From the IMG/VR virus record IMGVR_UViG_3300009703_000052, positions 1 through 36,000 of that record: a DNA stretch of 36,000 nucleotides; one strand, 5' to 3'. The first letter of the stretch is position 1; each line of letters opens with the position of its first letter. The position numbers and the translations under genes were made by a program. The stretch is from a virus. Of this stretch, positions 14,144-23,463 are shown piece after piece. The notes below the pieces were generated by a model. That model did not search any database, was not told where the DNA came from, and saw only the letters and a list, made by a program, of their open reading frames with translations.

Positions 14144-15204
14144 GACACCTCTACACTCACGCTAGCTCCCGCACCGGCATTTGCAGGTTCAGTGTTATTA
14201 AATACAGTGCGGGTGGTTGGCACGACGGTGATGCTCGGAGGCGTCCCTGACCAGTCCTCCCAATAGGTAGGTAATGGTGCGCGTGTAAAAACAGGGTCTG
14301 GCCACTGGTCGAAGTCTCGGACACGTTTGTATTGGCGAGTCGACCATTTTTGTTGGCTCGTGGTAGATAGCGGTACATCAATTCCGGCATAGTCTTCACA
14401 GCGGATCTTGTCGGTAATGATATCCGTGTTGCCGGTGTGATAAATCGCCTGCTGGACGCCGCCCCACCACCCACAAGCGATGCCTGACAATGTATCGTAG
14501 CACCACGGCTGGTGACCTGGACCATATTGGGCATATAACCACTGCGACGGATTTTCAATTGGCGTTTGTGGAAACGCCCAAGCATCTTGATATGGCCAGC
14601 TAATCCCGCCGGTGGAGGTAGTCGTTACTTTACACGGACCGCGAGCCCATGAGCGTGTTAGGACAACTGTAAGTCCGAATCCTTGGAACTTAACATCGGT
14701 CGTCCTTTTTCCACCGACGACATCGGATGTGACCAGAGTGTATTGACCAAGGTACATCGCGATGCCGCACATATCTGATGTAGTCATCGTTCCCGAAAAG
14801 CCAGATACGGTTAAGCCGGGATTCGTAGGCCAGTACAAACTTTGGGTTTCAAAATCTCCGTACGGTCCACCTGTTGTTCCGAAAAGATGCTGTTGCGCCG
14901 GACTGTATTTGACACTCACCGTCGCTCTGGCTGCGTTTCCAAACATGGGACTATCCCCAGTGTCTGAACCACCATTGATAATCACCGTCCATTTTTCTAG
15001 ACACTTTTGATTGTCGTCATCGCCGTCGCCATCACTCGACGGATCAACATCGCAAATAGGGCACGCCGTTGGACGATTGCACGAAAGACAAAACCCAGCC
15101 GAGACGCTATTATCGGCAAGGAAAATTGGACGTTTTAAAATGTTACGCACCTCTACCGATCCGCTCGAACTGGTAGTGATCGTCGTTTGTTGTGAAAAGG
15201 TCAA
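14140..15204 (-). CDS. Putative tail-tip/virion protein, 354 aa
   Basis: A beta-rich, Trp/Tyr/Gly-rich protein with a cysteine cluster near residue 40 (CLSCNRPTACPICD) followed by an acidic linker (SSDGDGDDDNQ). The rest is strand-like with aromatic loops (WPYQDAWAFPQTPIENPSQW). No family is recognised. It shares four bases with the gene before it and the gene after it, so it is part of a continuous tail operon. The Cys cluster may bind metal or form cross-links. Confidence 0.55.
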   Translation of the reverse strand: MTFSQQTTITTSSSGSVEVRNILKRPIFLADNSVSAGFCLSCNRPTACPICDVDPSSDGDGDDDNQKCLEKWTVIINGGSDTGDSPMFGNAARATVSVKYSPAQQHLFGTTGGPYGDFETQSLYWPTNPGLTVSGFSGTMTTSDMCGIAMYLGQYTLVTSDVVGGKRTTDVKFQGFGLTVVLTRSWARGPCKVTTTSTGGISWPYQDAWAFPQTPIENPSQWLYAQYGPGHQPWCYDTLSGIACGWWGGVQQAIYHTGNTDIITDKIRCEDYAGIDVPLSTTSQQKWSTRQYKRVRDFDQWPDPVFTRAPLPTYWEDWSGTPPSITVVPTTRTVFNNTEPANAGAGASVSVEVS

Positions 15205-16667
15205 TAGACTAAACTCCCATCGATCTCTTCGATAAAACCGGCTTCGACAAATGCCGCCGCAGCGACCGAACCGGAATCGAGCTCTGTTTGAAATGTGCTA
15301 CACCAACGCATTCGATACCATGTTTGTGATTTCACTGGGTAACTTTCGCCGTTGATACTGCCGCCGTCGCCATCCGCGTCGCCGATCACTAACGTCCACC
15401 CGTGAACGATTTGATCACCGGCGTTTCCCCGTACTTCAATATCAGAAGCCAGGCCGATCCGCACTGGACTATTCGTGTAATTGTCTTGCAATGTTCCGTC
15501 TGGATCAGTGTACGAACGTATGCCCATTTGGCTTGCTAGCTTTACTACCTGCGACGAACCAACAGTAAGCGTTGTGCCGTCAAATGAAGCAGTGCCATCG
15601 ATAACAAGTAAATCGGTTTCATCACGATTACGTGAGTCGAGCCATGCAATATCAGTAGCGTCACCGCATTGCCACGAAATGCACCCCGGACAGGCTGGTT
15701 CGTTATCGTCTGGGTCACTCTGGTCTGTGTACGAAAGTTGGACGCTATGACATTTAACGCTTGCGTCGAGGGAGATCCCAGCCTTGTCTCCCATGCCGGA
15801 TACGCCGTCCCCGTAACCTGATCCATTTTGCATGCCAACCGGCTTTTCAATAGATGGTCCCACCAATGCCACAAACGAAAGATCGCTGGTGGAAATGCTC
15901 CCAGCGTTTTGCTGCTTGATGCAATACCTTAGAAACACTACCCCGTCGTCATTGGCTATCTGCCCGTGTAGCTTCCCGTCACTCGCTGGCAAAATTCCGA
16001 GGTTGGAAATATCAGGTGGACATACTTCGGTTGTTGACGAGCCTTGCACTAACGTAGACACCAGACGATAGTCATCCTGACAATCCGTGCAGTCACTAAA
16101 GGTTAACTGCGTTTGGTTGTAATTTGCTGACGAGGCATCGCACGAAGAGCGAACACGCAGGTGGTCAGGGTCTGCGGAATCACCGCGTCCACTGCCTGAG
16201 ATTTCTAAGACATAGCTATAGAGCTCGTCTGCATCACTAATGAACAACGTGGAGCTCGCACCGGCCTTGGAAACTAAACACTCATCATCAGTTACGCCCC
16301 AGAGATAATTAGCTTTGGTTGTATCGGTGTAATATTCAGTGCCCAGTCGTTTGACTGTTAGTTCTGAAATTCCGTTTGATTGCGGATCGAGATCGGCTGG
16401 GTTCTCTGCGTCGCTAAAAAGAAAACGAACTGTGACGTTCGAGCCACTGACATCATCGACGTACCAGTAGTATTTTTTGGAATCTACTGTCGACGTACCG
16501 GCAACCGTATCACCGATCTGCACGTAGCTCGGTGTGCTCATCAGCGCGAGGGTCCAGGTGGGACCTGTGCCATATTGCGTGCTCACCATCAGCGTTTCTA
16601 GACTGATCCGGCTGAACGAATCACGCAGCAAGCAACAACCGTCACAGAGTTCGTTACAACAGCCCAT
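15201..16667 (-). CDS. Cys-rich putative tail protein, 488 aa
   Basis: It opens with an unusual cysteine cluster (GCCNELCDGCC), followed by a beta-rich body with more cysteine pairs (CTDCQDD and CPGCISWQCG). A glycine/aspartate loop (VIGDADGDGGSINGES) could bind calcium. No known domain is recognised. It overlaps the next gene by four bases and lies one base after the 16669-17550 gene. Position between tape measure and lysis genes suggests baseplate or tail fibre. Confidence 0.55.
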   Translation of the reverse strand: MGCCNELCDGCCLLRDSFSRISLETLMVSTQYGTGPTWTLALMSTPSYVQIGDTVAGTSTVDSKKYYWYVDDVSGSNVTVRFLFSDAENPADLDPQSNGISELTVKRLGTEYYTDTTKANYLWGVTDDECLVSKAGASSTLFISDADELYSYVLEISGSGRGDSADPDHLRVRSSCDASSANYNQTQLTFSDCTDCQDDYRLVSTLVQGSSTTEVCPPDISNLGILPASDGKLHGQIANDDGVVFLRYCIKQQNAGSISTSDLSFVALVGPSIEKPVGMQNGSGYGDGVSGMGDKAGISLDASVKCHSVQLSYTDQSDPDDNEPACPGCISWQCGDATDIAWLDSRNRDETDLLVIDGTASFDGTTLTVGSSQVVKLASQMGIRSYTDPDGTLQDNYTNSPVRIGLASDIEVRGNAGDQIVHGWTLVIGDADGDGGSINGESYPVKSQTWYRMRWCSTFQTELDSGSVAAAAFVEAGFIEEIDGSLVY

Positions 16668-16668
16668 G

Positions 16669-17550
16669 TTAGCACTGCACTCCCGTTAGTTCCCATCTGT
16701 CGAGATACCATGAATAGCTCAGATCGACGTAGTAATCCTCTGCGCCTTCCATCGCCATTTGGTTATAGGCAGTAATAGTGTTCCCTTTGAATGTCGTTGG
16801 AAGCAGCCCGTCGAACGGGATTACATCTTTTACTAACACGCTGGTATCGCTAACGTCCATGTTTGCATCAAGCTTTCCACGCAAGCGCGTAGCATATGGA
16901 CTAACAAAAGACCCGATCCGCACATAACACCATGTGTACTTCGAGACGTCCGGATTTGGCAGCGACGCAGGTTTTGAAAAAATCTCGAATCCTGACCGAC
17001 CAGCCAGACATCCACGCAACGCTCCAGTCATTCCGGTATCACCGGATGTAGAGACATAGGCAATGACATCGTCGAGCGACGATAACGCAACTCGACACGC
17101 AGCTATACCGGCCACCTGCACCAACCCAGCAGATCCTTTAAGAATCGCATCCTTGGTGACCCCAAACACTCCACGTCCGGCGTCCTGACCGTAGGTGCTA
17201 GATTCGGTGTTGTCGACAATCGGACGACTGGCATAACACGCTGGGAAGTTAGCCAGCAGATTAGTGTTCACAGTCATGCCGACTGTCATCCAGCTACGGT
17301 ACGCGGTGGGTGCATGCGGAAAATCTCGCGTGATATCAACGATTGGATTTCCAAGCTGCACCACAGTGCCTGGCCTGAGGAAGTCGAGTGCTTTCACCAT
17401 GATGTAGATGTTATTACGTTCATTGTTAATGTGTGTGTTATCACGTTCCACATTTGCATTTACATAGTTGACGGCGCGTGCCATCGCGTTATGCTCGTTC
17501 GCTGAGAGAGCTTTCGGCTGACCGGGAATTGCCGGATTGACGTTTGTCAT
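16669..17550 (-). CDS. Phage tail-region protein of unknown function, 293 aa
   Basis: ATG 17550 is preferred because GAGGGGAG precedes it and the stop of the upstream gene lies just before. The N-terminus (NVNPAIPGQPKALSANEHNA) begins a helical segment (NAMARAVNYVNANVER), then a compact beta domain follows (VQLGNPIVDITRDFPHAPTA). I remember similar openings in planctomycete phage tail genes but not their function. Virion role inferred from position. Confidence 0.55.
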   Translation of the reverse strand: MTNVNPAIPGQPKALSANEHNAMARAVNYVNANVERDNTHINNERNNIYIMVKALDFLRPGTVVQLGNPIVDITRDFPHAPTAYRSWMTVGMTVNTNLLANFPACYASRPIVDNTESSTYGQDAGRGVFGVTKDAILKGSAGLVQVAGIAACRVALSSLDDVIAYVSTSGDTGMTGALRGCLAGRSGFEIFSKPASLPNPDVSKYTWCYVRIGSFVSPYATRLRGKLDANMDVSDTSVLVKDVIPFDGLLPTTFKGNTITAYNQMAMEGAEDYYVDLSYSWYLDRWELTGVQC

Positions 17551-17551
17551 A

Positions 17552-18430
17552 TCATACGCTCCCCTCTGCTGGCTGCTCGTCGACTGGCCAGTCGGACGCT
17601 GGCAAAGGATTGGTCGGTATTCCGACGCGATCTGGAACAAATGTTCCGAAGTTTACATAATCGTAAACACGCTCTTCATACCCAGCCATCGGGACTTGAA
17701 AGCCAATGCCTGTGGAAAGGTCGACCTGTGGCATGAAGAAATACCACAGGTAATTCCAGCCTTGGATCGTGTGTGCTACTTCATTGTGAATCCACGTAAA
17801 GTTTCGTGATACAGAAAACTCGAACGATAGTCCTATCACATCAGGATCTGTTTGGCCGCTCACTCCGAGGAACAGAACTTCGCCGGGATTAAAACCCCTG
17901 AACTTTACTGCGTTCACCGTACCAGTTTTTTGCATAAAGCCAGCAATAAGGTCGTCGTCCACATCGCTCGGGTCATATTTGTGTGTTTCAGTGAAAGACA
18001 GAACAGGTATCGTCACATCAACGCCTTCGACCTCGTCTTGCGTGACGTTTATTGCACCTTGGAAATCAGGCGGACCTTGCCACGGGTTGTAGTCAAAATC
18101 AAACACACTCTCGGTTGCCTTAGATCGAAAGATTTTTTGGGTTGCACCTGTCGTACTCCACGACACGTCAGTGACATACCGCATCTGTTCGTTCAAGCTA
18201 TATGTAACGACCACCTCCCACACGTCATGGTCAACCGGCTTGGCTTCAATACTAGATCGACGTAAGCCACGATATGAAATCGGCGACGTCGCTTTGATCT
18301 TGTTCGTGACGAGCGTGTCACTACTCGTTCCGACGACACTGTATATTTTTTCTGAAGTTGGATCAGAGTTGTCGAGACTTGTCGATCCGCTACCAAGTTT
18401 CTCAGTAACTTGCACGTTGTTGTCTACCAT
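17552..18430 (-). CDS. Phage tail protein, 292 aa
   Basis: Beta-rich protein with FDFDYNPWQGPPDFQGAINV, VTIPVLSFTETH and FRGFNPGEVLFLGVSG motifs. The RGFxxGEVLFLGxSG pattern is one I remember from tail proteins immediately downstream of tape-measure genes in related prophages. It overlaps the tape measure by seven bases. It is probably a distal-tail or baseplate-hub-type component, though the exact role cannot be read. Confidence 0.6.
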   Translation of the reverse strand: MVDNNVQVTEKLGSGSTSLDNSDPTSEKIYSVVGTSSDTLVTNKIKATSPISYRGLRRSSIEAKPVDHDVWEVVVTYSLNEQMRYVTDVSWSTTGATQKIFRSKATESVFDFDYNPWQGPPDFQGAINVTQDEVEGVDVTIPVLSFTETHKYDPSDVDDDLIAGFMQKTGTVNAVKFRGFNPGEVLFLGVSGQTDPDVIGLSFEFSVSRNFTWIHNEVAHTIQGWNYLWYFFMPQVDLSTGIGFQVPMAGYEERVYDYVNFGTFVPDRVGIPTNPLPASDWPVDEQPAEGSV

Positions 18431-21084
18431 AACAGTCCTTTTAGTTGAGCCCGTGTGTTTTTGTCGACGTGACGCAGGTGGTCATTGATCGAGTCGAGCT
18501 TGTCGAGTACGTTGTTTTCCCAAGTCGCTTCTCGGCCTAGCATGTCTGTGATATTGCGAAGCTTCGCGGCACTTTGAAACGCACCTTGATGACCCATTAA
18601 GATTGCGTTTGCAGCAGTATCCATGCCGGTGGTCATGTCGCCCATGCTGTCGGACAGGCTCGCCAGTTGAGGTATCTCAATGTCTGGAAGATCTCCGGCG
18701 TCGATCTCGCCTGTAACAGAACCTACAAGAGCGTCAATGTACTCATCACTAACAGCCTCGACCGGCGCATCGTGTTCAGTCGCGCCTTCGAGCATTCCAC
18801 GCTTACGTTCAAACTCGTTAAACTTATCCGCGATCTGGATTTCGAGCCCTAACTCCTCCAGATTTTCGCGGATTTCATTAACTTCTTTGAGGTCTTCTTT
18901 GAGCAACTCAGCACGTTCAGCCGCTGAATTTTGTTGGCGGCGACCGCCCTCAAATAGTGCTCCTTGTGTTTTCATGTGTTCCTCATACCGCGCGAGACGT
19001 TTTTTCTCGGCTGCGGACATGTCGCGTTGTCTGGCTTCCCATGCAATCCGTTTTTGTTCTTCATGTTTTTCAGCCAACTCTTCGGAACTATCGCCGAGGC
19101 CAGATATGTCATGCCAAACGCCTTTCACCCAATTCCAGGTTTCCGTCCACATATCATCAATCCAATTCGTGAAATGCCAAAAGGCGGTGATGATTCCTTC
19201 AAGAAGTCCAGCCCAAATTTCTCCGCCCTGAAACCAAAATTCGTTCCACGCGAATATTATTGTGTCAACAACGTCTTTTCCGTAGTCGATAATACCGTCG
19301 CTGCCACGTCTCCAAATGTCTTTAAGCCATGCCCAAAATCCGCCCCAAATAGCTTTCAGTCCGAGAACCGCCATCTCAGCAGCCATCTCAAACTTGCCCA
19401 TCTTCATCGCGGTAACGATTCCTCCAAACGCGGTAACGGCATCGTCTTTTATATTTCCAAATATCTTGCTTGTATTTTTTCCGAAATTATCGAAGACGCC
19501 CTGTGTCTTAATGGCCTGGGCCATACAGAGGCCAAACGTCGTGAGAAGTGCTGTACCAAAGAGAAGGATGGGGTTTGTGGCGATGAGCATGATTGCTTTA
19601 AGAGCAATCATGGCGGCGGCGAACACGGTTTGAACCATAATCACTGCGAGAAGGATAGCTTTATAAGCCACCCAAGCTCCGATAACGATTCCAATCGCGA
19701 CAGCTAACGATTGCATGAGCGTTAGCCCCCAATCGAACGCCTGACTCGTTCCGTGAATTGCGAGTGTGAGTGCTCCGAGTAGTGGCAGCAAATAGCCAAA
19801 TTTCGTGACGAGCTTCAAGACCGCTTTTCCGAGGAACAGGACTACGACGCCTGCGACTTTGAGTAACGGTATCAAACTTCCAAGCGCGAGGGATAGAATT
19901 TTCAACCCGACCCCGGCGGTGAAAATGATCGCCGTCCATTTCACAAATGCCAGCACCATCGCTTGGTTTTGCTTGATAAACTGTTCCGTCCATACGAGTG
20001 CCTGTTTTATGTTGACCGCCAACTTCTGAAAACCGACCGCAAGTTGTTCACCCATGACCGTGAACACGGCTTTTCCGTGTTGCACGATCTGATCAAAGAC
20101 GTAGCTCATCGTTGACGTCATCTTTTCAAACGCCTTCTCAGTTGCACCAGTTGAGTTACGCATCAAACTCATGTCTTTTTCGAGCGCTTGGAGATTTCGC
20201 ACTAACGGCAGAATCGCTGTGAGAGCTCGACGATCGGGAAATATCGTTGCGATTTCAAAGTCAGTCAGTGTGGAGAGATTCTTAATCAGTCCCGGCAGAC
20301 CACCCATTTTTGACAGTGCATCGGAGTCCATTGTCATGCCAAACATTTTTTCAAACATCTCAGCACTTTGACTGGCTGGCTTGAGTAGTGTGCTAAATGC
20401 TTGCCGTAGGCCAGTGACCGCGATATCCGTCGGAATTGCATTTCTGGTGACGGTAGCGATTGCCGCACCAACCTCTTCAAACTCGATACCAGCGGTTGCA
20501 GCGATTGCCGTCATCTTTCCGAGATTATTCGATAGTTCGCTGAAGGTTGTCTTTCCACGTTTCACCGTCGTGAACAAGATGTCTGATACTTTCGTTGCGT
20601 CAGATGTTTCCATGCCATAGGCGTTCAAAACACCCGTGATCACGTCGGCAGTTTGCCCAACGTCGCTCAATCCGGCAACGGCTGCTTTAGCAGAAACGCC
20701 TAATACCTCAATGGATTTTTCAACCGGCACGGTAGCGGACAAAATGTTGTAAAGACCGCGACTTAATCCTTCGGTTGCGACTCCAAAATTCTTAGACATA
20801 TTTAACACATCATCACTAAGAGTGCGTAGATGTTTGCTAGGCACGTCGATCATCGTGGAGACTTCTGCCATCTGTTTTTCAAACGTCGCGAAGGCTCGCC
20901 CTGCCATAGCCACTGGCACTGCCATCATCACGCCGGTTCGCATCATCTGCATTCCAACGCGATCCGCCACGCGGGCAAATGACTTAAGTGATACGGCTGC
21001 ACGCCGTAGCCCTTCGGACACTCGATCATGGACGAGCAGTTCTACAGAAGCTTTACCGGCTCGGATCGCACTTGAACTTGGCAT
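18424..21084 (-). CDS. Tail tape measure protein (TP901 type), 886 aa
   Basis: Sets tail length and is ejected with DNA. Residues 60-350 hold the conserved TP901 core (FEKQMAEVSTMIDVPSKHLR, then GVLNAYGMETSDATKVSDIL and TVKRGKTTFSELSNNLGKM). A long hydrophobic middle (residues about 380-520) contains several membrane-like helices, and the C-terminus is charged coiled coil (RAELLKEDLKEVNEIRENLE). No muralytic domain is visible. An 886-residue tape predicts a moderately long flexible tail. It follows the chaperone genes, the usual order. Confidence 0.9.
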   Translation of the reverse strand: MPSSSAIRAGKASVELLVHDRVSEGLRRAAVSLKSFARVADRVGMQMMRTGVMMAVPVAMAGRAFATFEKQMAEVSTMIDVPSKHLRTLSDDVLNMSKNFGVATEGLSRGLYNILSATVPVEKSIEVLGVSAKAAVAGLSDVGQTADVITGVLNAYGMETSDATKVSDILFTTVKRGKTTFSELSNNLGKMTAIAATAGIEFEEVGAAIATVTRNAIPTDIAVTGLRQAFSTLLKPASQSAEMFEKMFGMTMDSDALSKMGGLPGLIKNLSTLTDFEIATIFPDRRALTAILPLVRNLQALEKDMSLMRNSTGATEKAFEKMTSTMSYVFDQIVQHGKAVFTVMGEQLAVGFQKLAVNIKQALVWTEQFIKQNQAMVLAFVKWTAIIFTAGVGLKILSLALGSLIPLLKVAGVVVLFLGKAVLKLVTKFGYLLPLLGALTLAIHGTSQAFDWGLTLMQSLAVAIGIVIGAWVAYKAILLAVIMVQTVFAAAMIALKAIMLIATNPILLFGTALLTTFGLCMAQAIKTQGVFDNFGKNTSKIFGNIKDDAVTAFGGIVTAMKMGKFEMAAEMAVLGLKAIWGGFWAWLKDIWRRGSDGIIDYGKDVVDTIIFAWNEFWFQGGEIWAGLLEGIITAFWHFTNWIDDMWTETWNWVKGVWHDISGLGDSSEELAEKHEEQKRIAWEARQRDMSAAEKKRLARYEEHMKTQGALFEGGRRQQNSAAERAELLKEDLKEVNEIRENLEELGLEIQIADKFNEFERKRGMLEGATEHDAPVEAVSDEYIDALVGSVTGEIDAGDLPDIEIPQLASLSDSMGDMTTGMDTAANAILMGHQGAFQSAAKLRNITDMLGREATWENNVLDKLDSINDHLRHVDKNTRAQLKGLLW

Positions 21085-21089
21085 ATGAC

Positions 21090-21815
21090 TTATCTCCCGT
21101 AGCGTGCAGCCGAAGCCTGGCCACGCTGGTAAAAAATGTCTTTCAGGGTCGAAGGGATATTCATGTCGCGGAGCAGCTTGTTCATTCCTGCGGTCGGGTG
21201 GTATATCACCTTCGTGAAAGCTGGCCGCATATATGGACGCGGTGCATATTTAATTGTTTTTCGTTTCAGGTACTTCTTATTACGCGAGATAATAAGCCTG
21301 CCCGATTTAGATCTCTTCCACGCGACATAGATATTTTGCGAACCACCATGCTCAAGCAAACCTGCAATCCTCGTACCGCGAGGGATAGGACCAATCACAA
21401 CATTAAGCTGACGGACTTCCGGCTTGAAGAAGATGTTGTTTTTAAGAAGCTTCGTGTGCGATTTTGGTGCGTTGCCAGCGGTGCTGTAACGCCAACTCTT
21501 ATAGCGTTTGCCGTTCCACCAGACTTTATCTTTTTCCCATTTACGGCGGATCGTGTTGCGACCGATTTCCCGTCTGGCCGTCGTTCTTACGTAGCCGCCA
21601 AATCTGTATAAAAACACACGGGCGGCATTATCAATACGACGCTGCGCCTTTGCGTTGAGCACATGTACTGTACGAAAGTTCGTAGTGAATGAGATGCCGT
21701 TAGTAACAGCTTTACCTGCTTTGCCCAGTTCGCGACGAAACACACCCCGCGCAGCCGATACGCTGGTACGCGGCATCTTTACGTTCATCGTACTACCGAG
21801 TCGCAGGGCGGGCAT
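21090..21815 (-). CDS. Putative minor tail/head-closure protein (gp10-like), 241 aa
   Basis: A very basic protein with FLYRFGGYVRTTARREIGRN, KSHTKLLKNNIFF and VVIGPIPRGTRIAGLLEHGG, and a late PRPYMRPAF. This combination is typical of HK97 gp10-like tail-completion proteins. The true start may be ATG 21788, five bases after the upstream stop, rather than ATG 21815, which overlaps it. Lying between chaperone and tape measure is slightly unusual for this family. Confidence 0.6.
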   Translation of the reverse strand: MPALRLGSTMNVKMPRTSVSAARGVFRRELGKAGKAVTNGISFTTNFRTVHVLNAKAQRRIDNAARVFLYRFGGYVRTTARREIGRNTIRRKWEKDKVWWNGKRYKSWRYSTAGNAPKSHTKLLKNNIFFKPEVRQLNVVIGPIPRGTRIAGLLEHGGSQNIYVAWKRSKSGRLIISRNKKYLKRKTIKYAPRPYMRPAFTKVIYHPTAGMNKLLRDMNIPSTLKDIFYQRGQASAARYGR

Positions 21816-22254
21816 GCTCCAAGCTTTCTCTGTCAGGATCGCCTTGTGGCAACAGCACCTTCAGCCAGTCGATTGAGCCGGTTGTGCGGCTCACCCGTCG
21901 CTTACGCATGAACGGGTGAAACTCTTCAGCTTTTCGGACACGGCTTCCTTTCTTGCGGTTCATGTTCACATGCAGCGAAATCAGATGCGCAGTATGCCAC
22001 CACTGCTGTTCTAATTTTCCGCTGGCCATCCAGCTTAACTCGCGATATGAGAAGGGTCCTGGGTCGACTCCGAGGAATCCGGCGATACGATAGAGTTCAT
22101 TCCAGAGATTGCGTCCTGAATCCCCGCCTCGCGAGCCTCTAGGAAGCTCTTTTCGAGGTGAGTCTCCAGACGTTTGTCGTCCAGAATCGAAAGCATCTCG
22201 TCGTTCGCCTTGTTCATATGCGCCGTCGACTTGTCCCATAGTTTCTTCACCCAT
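21793..22254 (-). CDS. Tail assembly chaperone, downstream (T-like) frame reached by -1 frameshift
   Basis: Convincing coding sequence begins near 22107 (LWNELYRIAGFLGVDPGPFS, then WWHTAHLISLHVNMNRKKGS), which reads like a gpT-type segment. The frame overlaps the G-like gene and is offset by exactly -1 from it. Upstream residues down from 22254 look like a shadow of the G frame. An AAAAG run (22149-22153) lies in the overlap and could be the slip site, giving a G-T fusion from 22568 to 21793, as in many long-tailed phages. Independent initiation is less likely; no good ribosome site is seen. Confidence 0.65.
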   Translation of the reverse strand: MGEETMGQVDGAYEQGERRDAFDSGRQTSGDSPRKELPRGSRGGDSGRNLWNELYRIAGFLGVDPGPFSYRELSWMASGKLEQQWWHTAHLISLHVNMNRKKGSRVRKAEEFHPFMRKRRVSRTTGSIDWLKVLLPQGDPDRESLEHARPATR

Positions 22255-22568
22255 TCCCGCTTTCGCGGGTTCGGGAAAAAATCCACGAGTGCCTGTACCA
22301 GTGCACCGACCGCCTCATTAAGGCAGTCGCCTGAAAGGCTTCTTCCGAACTCGACATCTGAAATATCTGCCGTGTCTAGTTTGTCTTTGAGCGCTAGGTA
22401 TAGAACATCAATGGCAAGCACCAAATCTTCAGCAAGTTTTTGGAGAGTTTCGTGGACTTTCTCATCGAGAAGATCCAATCCAAGTTCTTGCTTTATCGAC
22501 TTGATACTGTGCACATTGAGTGTTACTACCCAGTTTCGTCCGTCCTTATCGCTAAAATTATTAGCCAT
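22035..22568 (-). CDS. Tail assembly chaperone, gpG-like, 177 aa
   Basis: Helical, acidic protein: WVVTLNVHSIKSIKQELGLD, then LQKLAEDLVLAIDVLYLALK and VEFGRSLSGDCLNEAVGALV. Size, composition and place (after tail tube, before tape measure) match the gpG class, which coats the tape measure before tube polymerisation. The C-terminal 70 codons overlap the next frame (-1), supporting a programmed frameshift. Confidence 0.75.
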   Translation of the reverse strand: MANNFSDKDGRNWVVTLNVHSIKSIKQELGLDLLDEKVHETLQKLAEDLVLAIDVLYLALKDKLDTADISDVEFGRSLSGDCLNEAVGALVQALVDFFPNPRKREWVKKLWDKSTAHMNKANDEMLSILDDKRLETHLEKSFLEAREAGIQDAISGMNSIVSPDSSESTQDPSHIAS

Positions 22569-22584
22569 CTACGCCCCTACCTTT

Positions 22585-23019
22585 CTATGCAATGGTGACC
22601 CATGAAGGTGCGGTTGCGTTGTACGCCGTATTGAGCGTTACATCGACCGTCATGGCCTCTTCCAAGTTTTCATTGATGTTAAAACCAGTGATGGTGAAAT
22701 ACGCTTCTAAACCTTGCGTTCCCGAATCGTCACGGTCACCGTCCATGATCTGAAGCTGAACATCGTCATTACTTAAGAATGCGTCTTTTACGGCTGCAAA
22801 GTCATCTTGCGCAGTGTCGTAGACCATCGAAAAACTGACGTTGCCATCTTTCAAAGTTGCGACAGATTGTCGCCAGCCATTACCGCCTCGCGTAGTGATA
22901 TCTGCCGTTGATTTTTCCAAATTCAACGAAAGGTCCTTTACGTTAGTCATTTCATTCCATTCAGTAGCGTCGGTATCATATCGATACATTTTCGCGTTCA
23001 ATCCTAAGACGTATGCCAT
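22585..23019 (-). CDS. Major tail tube protein, 144 aa
   Basis: Beta-rich protein: GLNAKMYRYDTDATEWNEMT, DITTRGGNGWRQSVATLKDG and a C-terminal EEAMTVDVTLNTAYNATAP. The TTRGG-GWR motif and EAMTVDVTL are typical of siphophage tube proteins of the gpV-like superfamily. It lies between tail-terminator and chaperone genes, the standard order. Confidence 0.85.
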   Translation of the reverse strand: MAYVLGLNAKMYRYDTDATEWNEMTNVKDLSLNLEKSTADITTRGGNGWRQSVATLKDGNVSFSMVYDTAQDDFAAVKDAFLSNDDVQLQIMDGDRDDSGTQGLEAYFTITGFNINENLEEAMTVDVTLNTAYNATAPSWVTIA

Positions 23020-23037
23020 TGTGGAATTCCTTTTCTA

Positions 23038-23463
23038 TTATTTGATGGTTAAATACGTGACGGTGATGATTGAAAGAAACTCGTTTCGATCAGCGAGTGC
23101 CTCCAGATCAAATGCCTGCTCGTTCTGAATGCTGCTGTACGAACAATCAGCAAGAGATTTAAGAGCAAGCGCGTCGGTAACTTGTTCTGCAAAATACAGG
23201 TGTGTTGAAATATCAGGATCAGCGGCAGGGCTCACCGGCACACGCACAACAACATTGAGCGTGTAGATGAACTGCTGGCTATCGCGGCTCGCTATCGCGG
23301 TTTGCGTTCCTTGCGGAAACACACTGACCTCAGCACCAGTCAGTTCTTCACGTTCAAAGTCAGGGAGGTAAGTTCTAGATGCTGTGAACGACATCGATAG
23401 CGATTGGCTCGACAGGTGCGTAACAACTGCGTCGCAAAGCGTCGTGATAGTCGCATCAGGCAT
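23038..23463 (-). CDS. Putative tail terminator/completion protein, 141 aa
   Basis: Mixed alpha/beta: a helix (ITTLCDAVVTHLSSQS), strand pairs (FIYTLNVVVRVPVS) and a helix followed by a strand near the end (LSIITVTYLTIK). Pattern, size and location between joining protein and tube fit tail terminators (gpU-like). Sequence similarity is weak, so the name rests on synteny. Start shares one base with the preceding stop (TAATG). Confidence 0.6.
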   Translation of the reverse strand: MPDATITTLCDAVVTHLSSQSLSMSFTASRTYLPDFEREELTGAEVSVFPQGTQTAIASRDSQQFIYTLNVVVRVPVSPAADPDISTHLYFAEQVTDALALKSLADCSYSSIQNEQAFDLEALADRNEFLSIITVTYLTIK

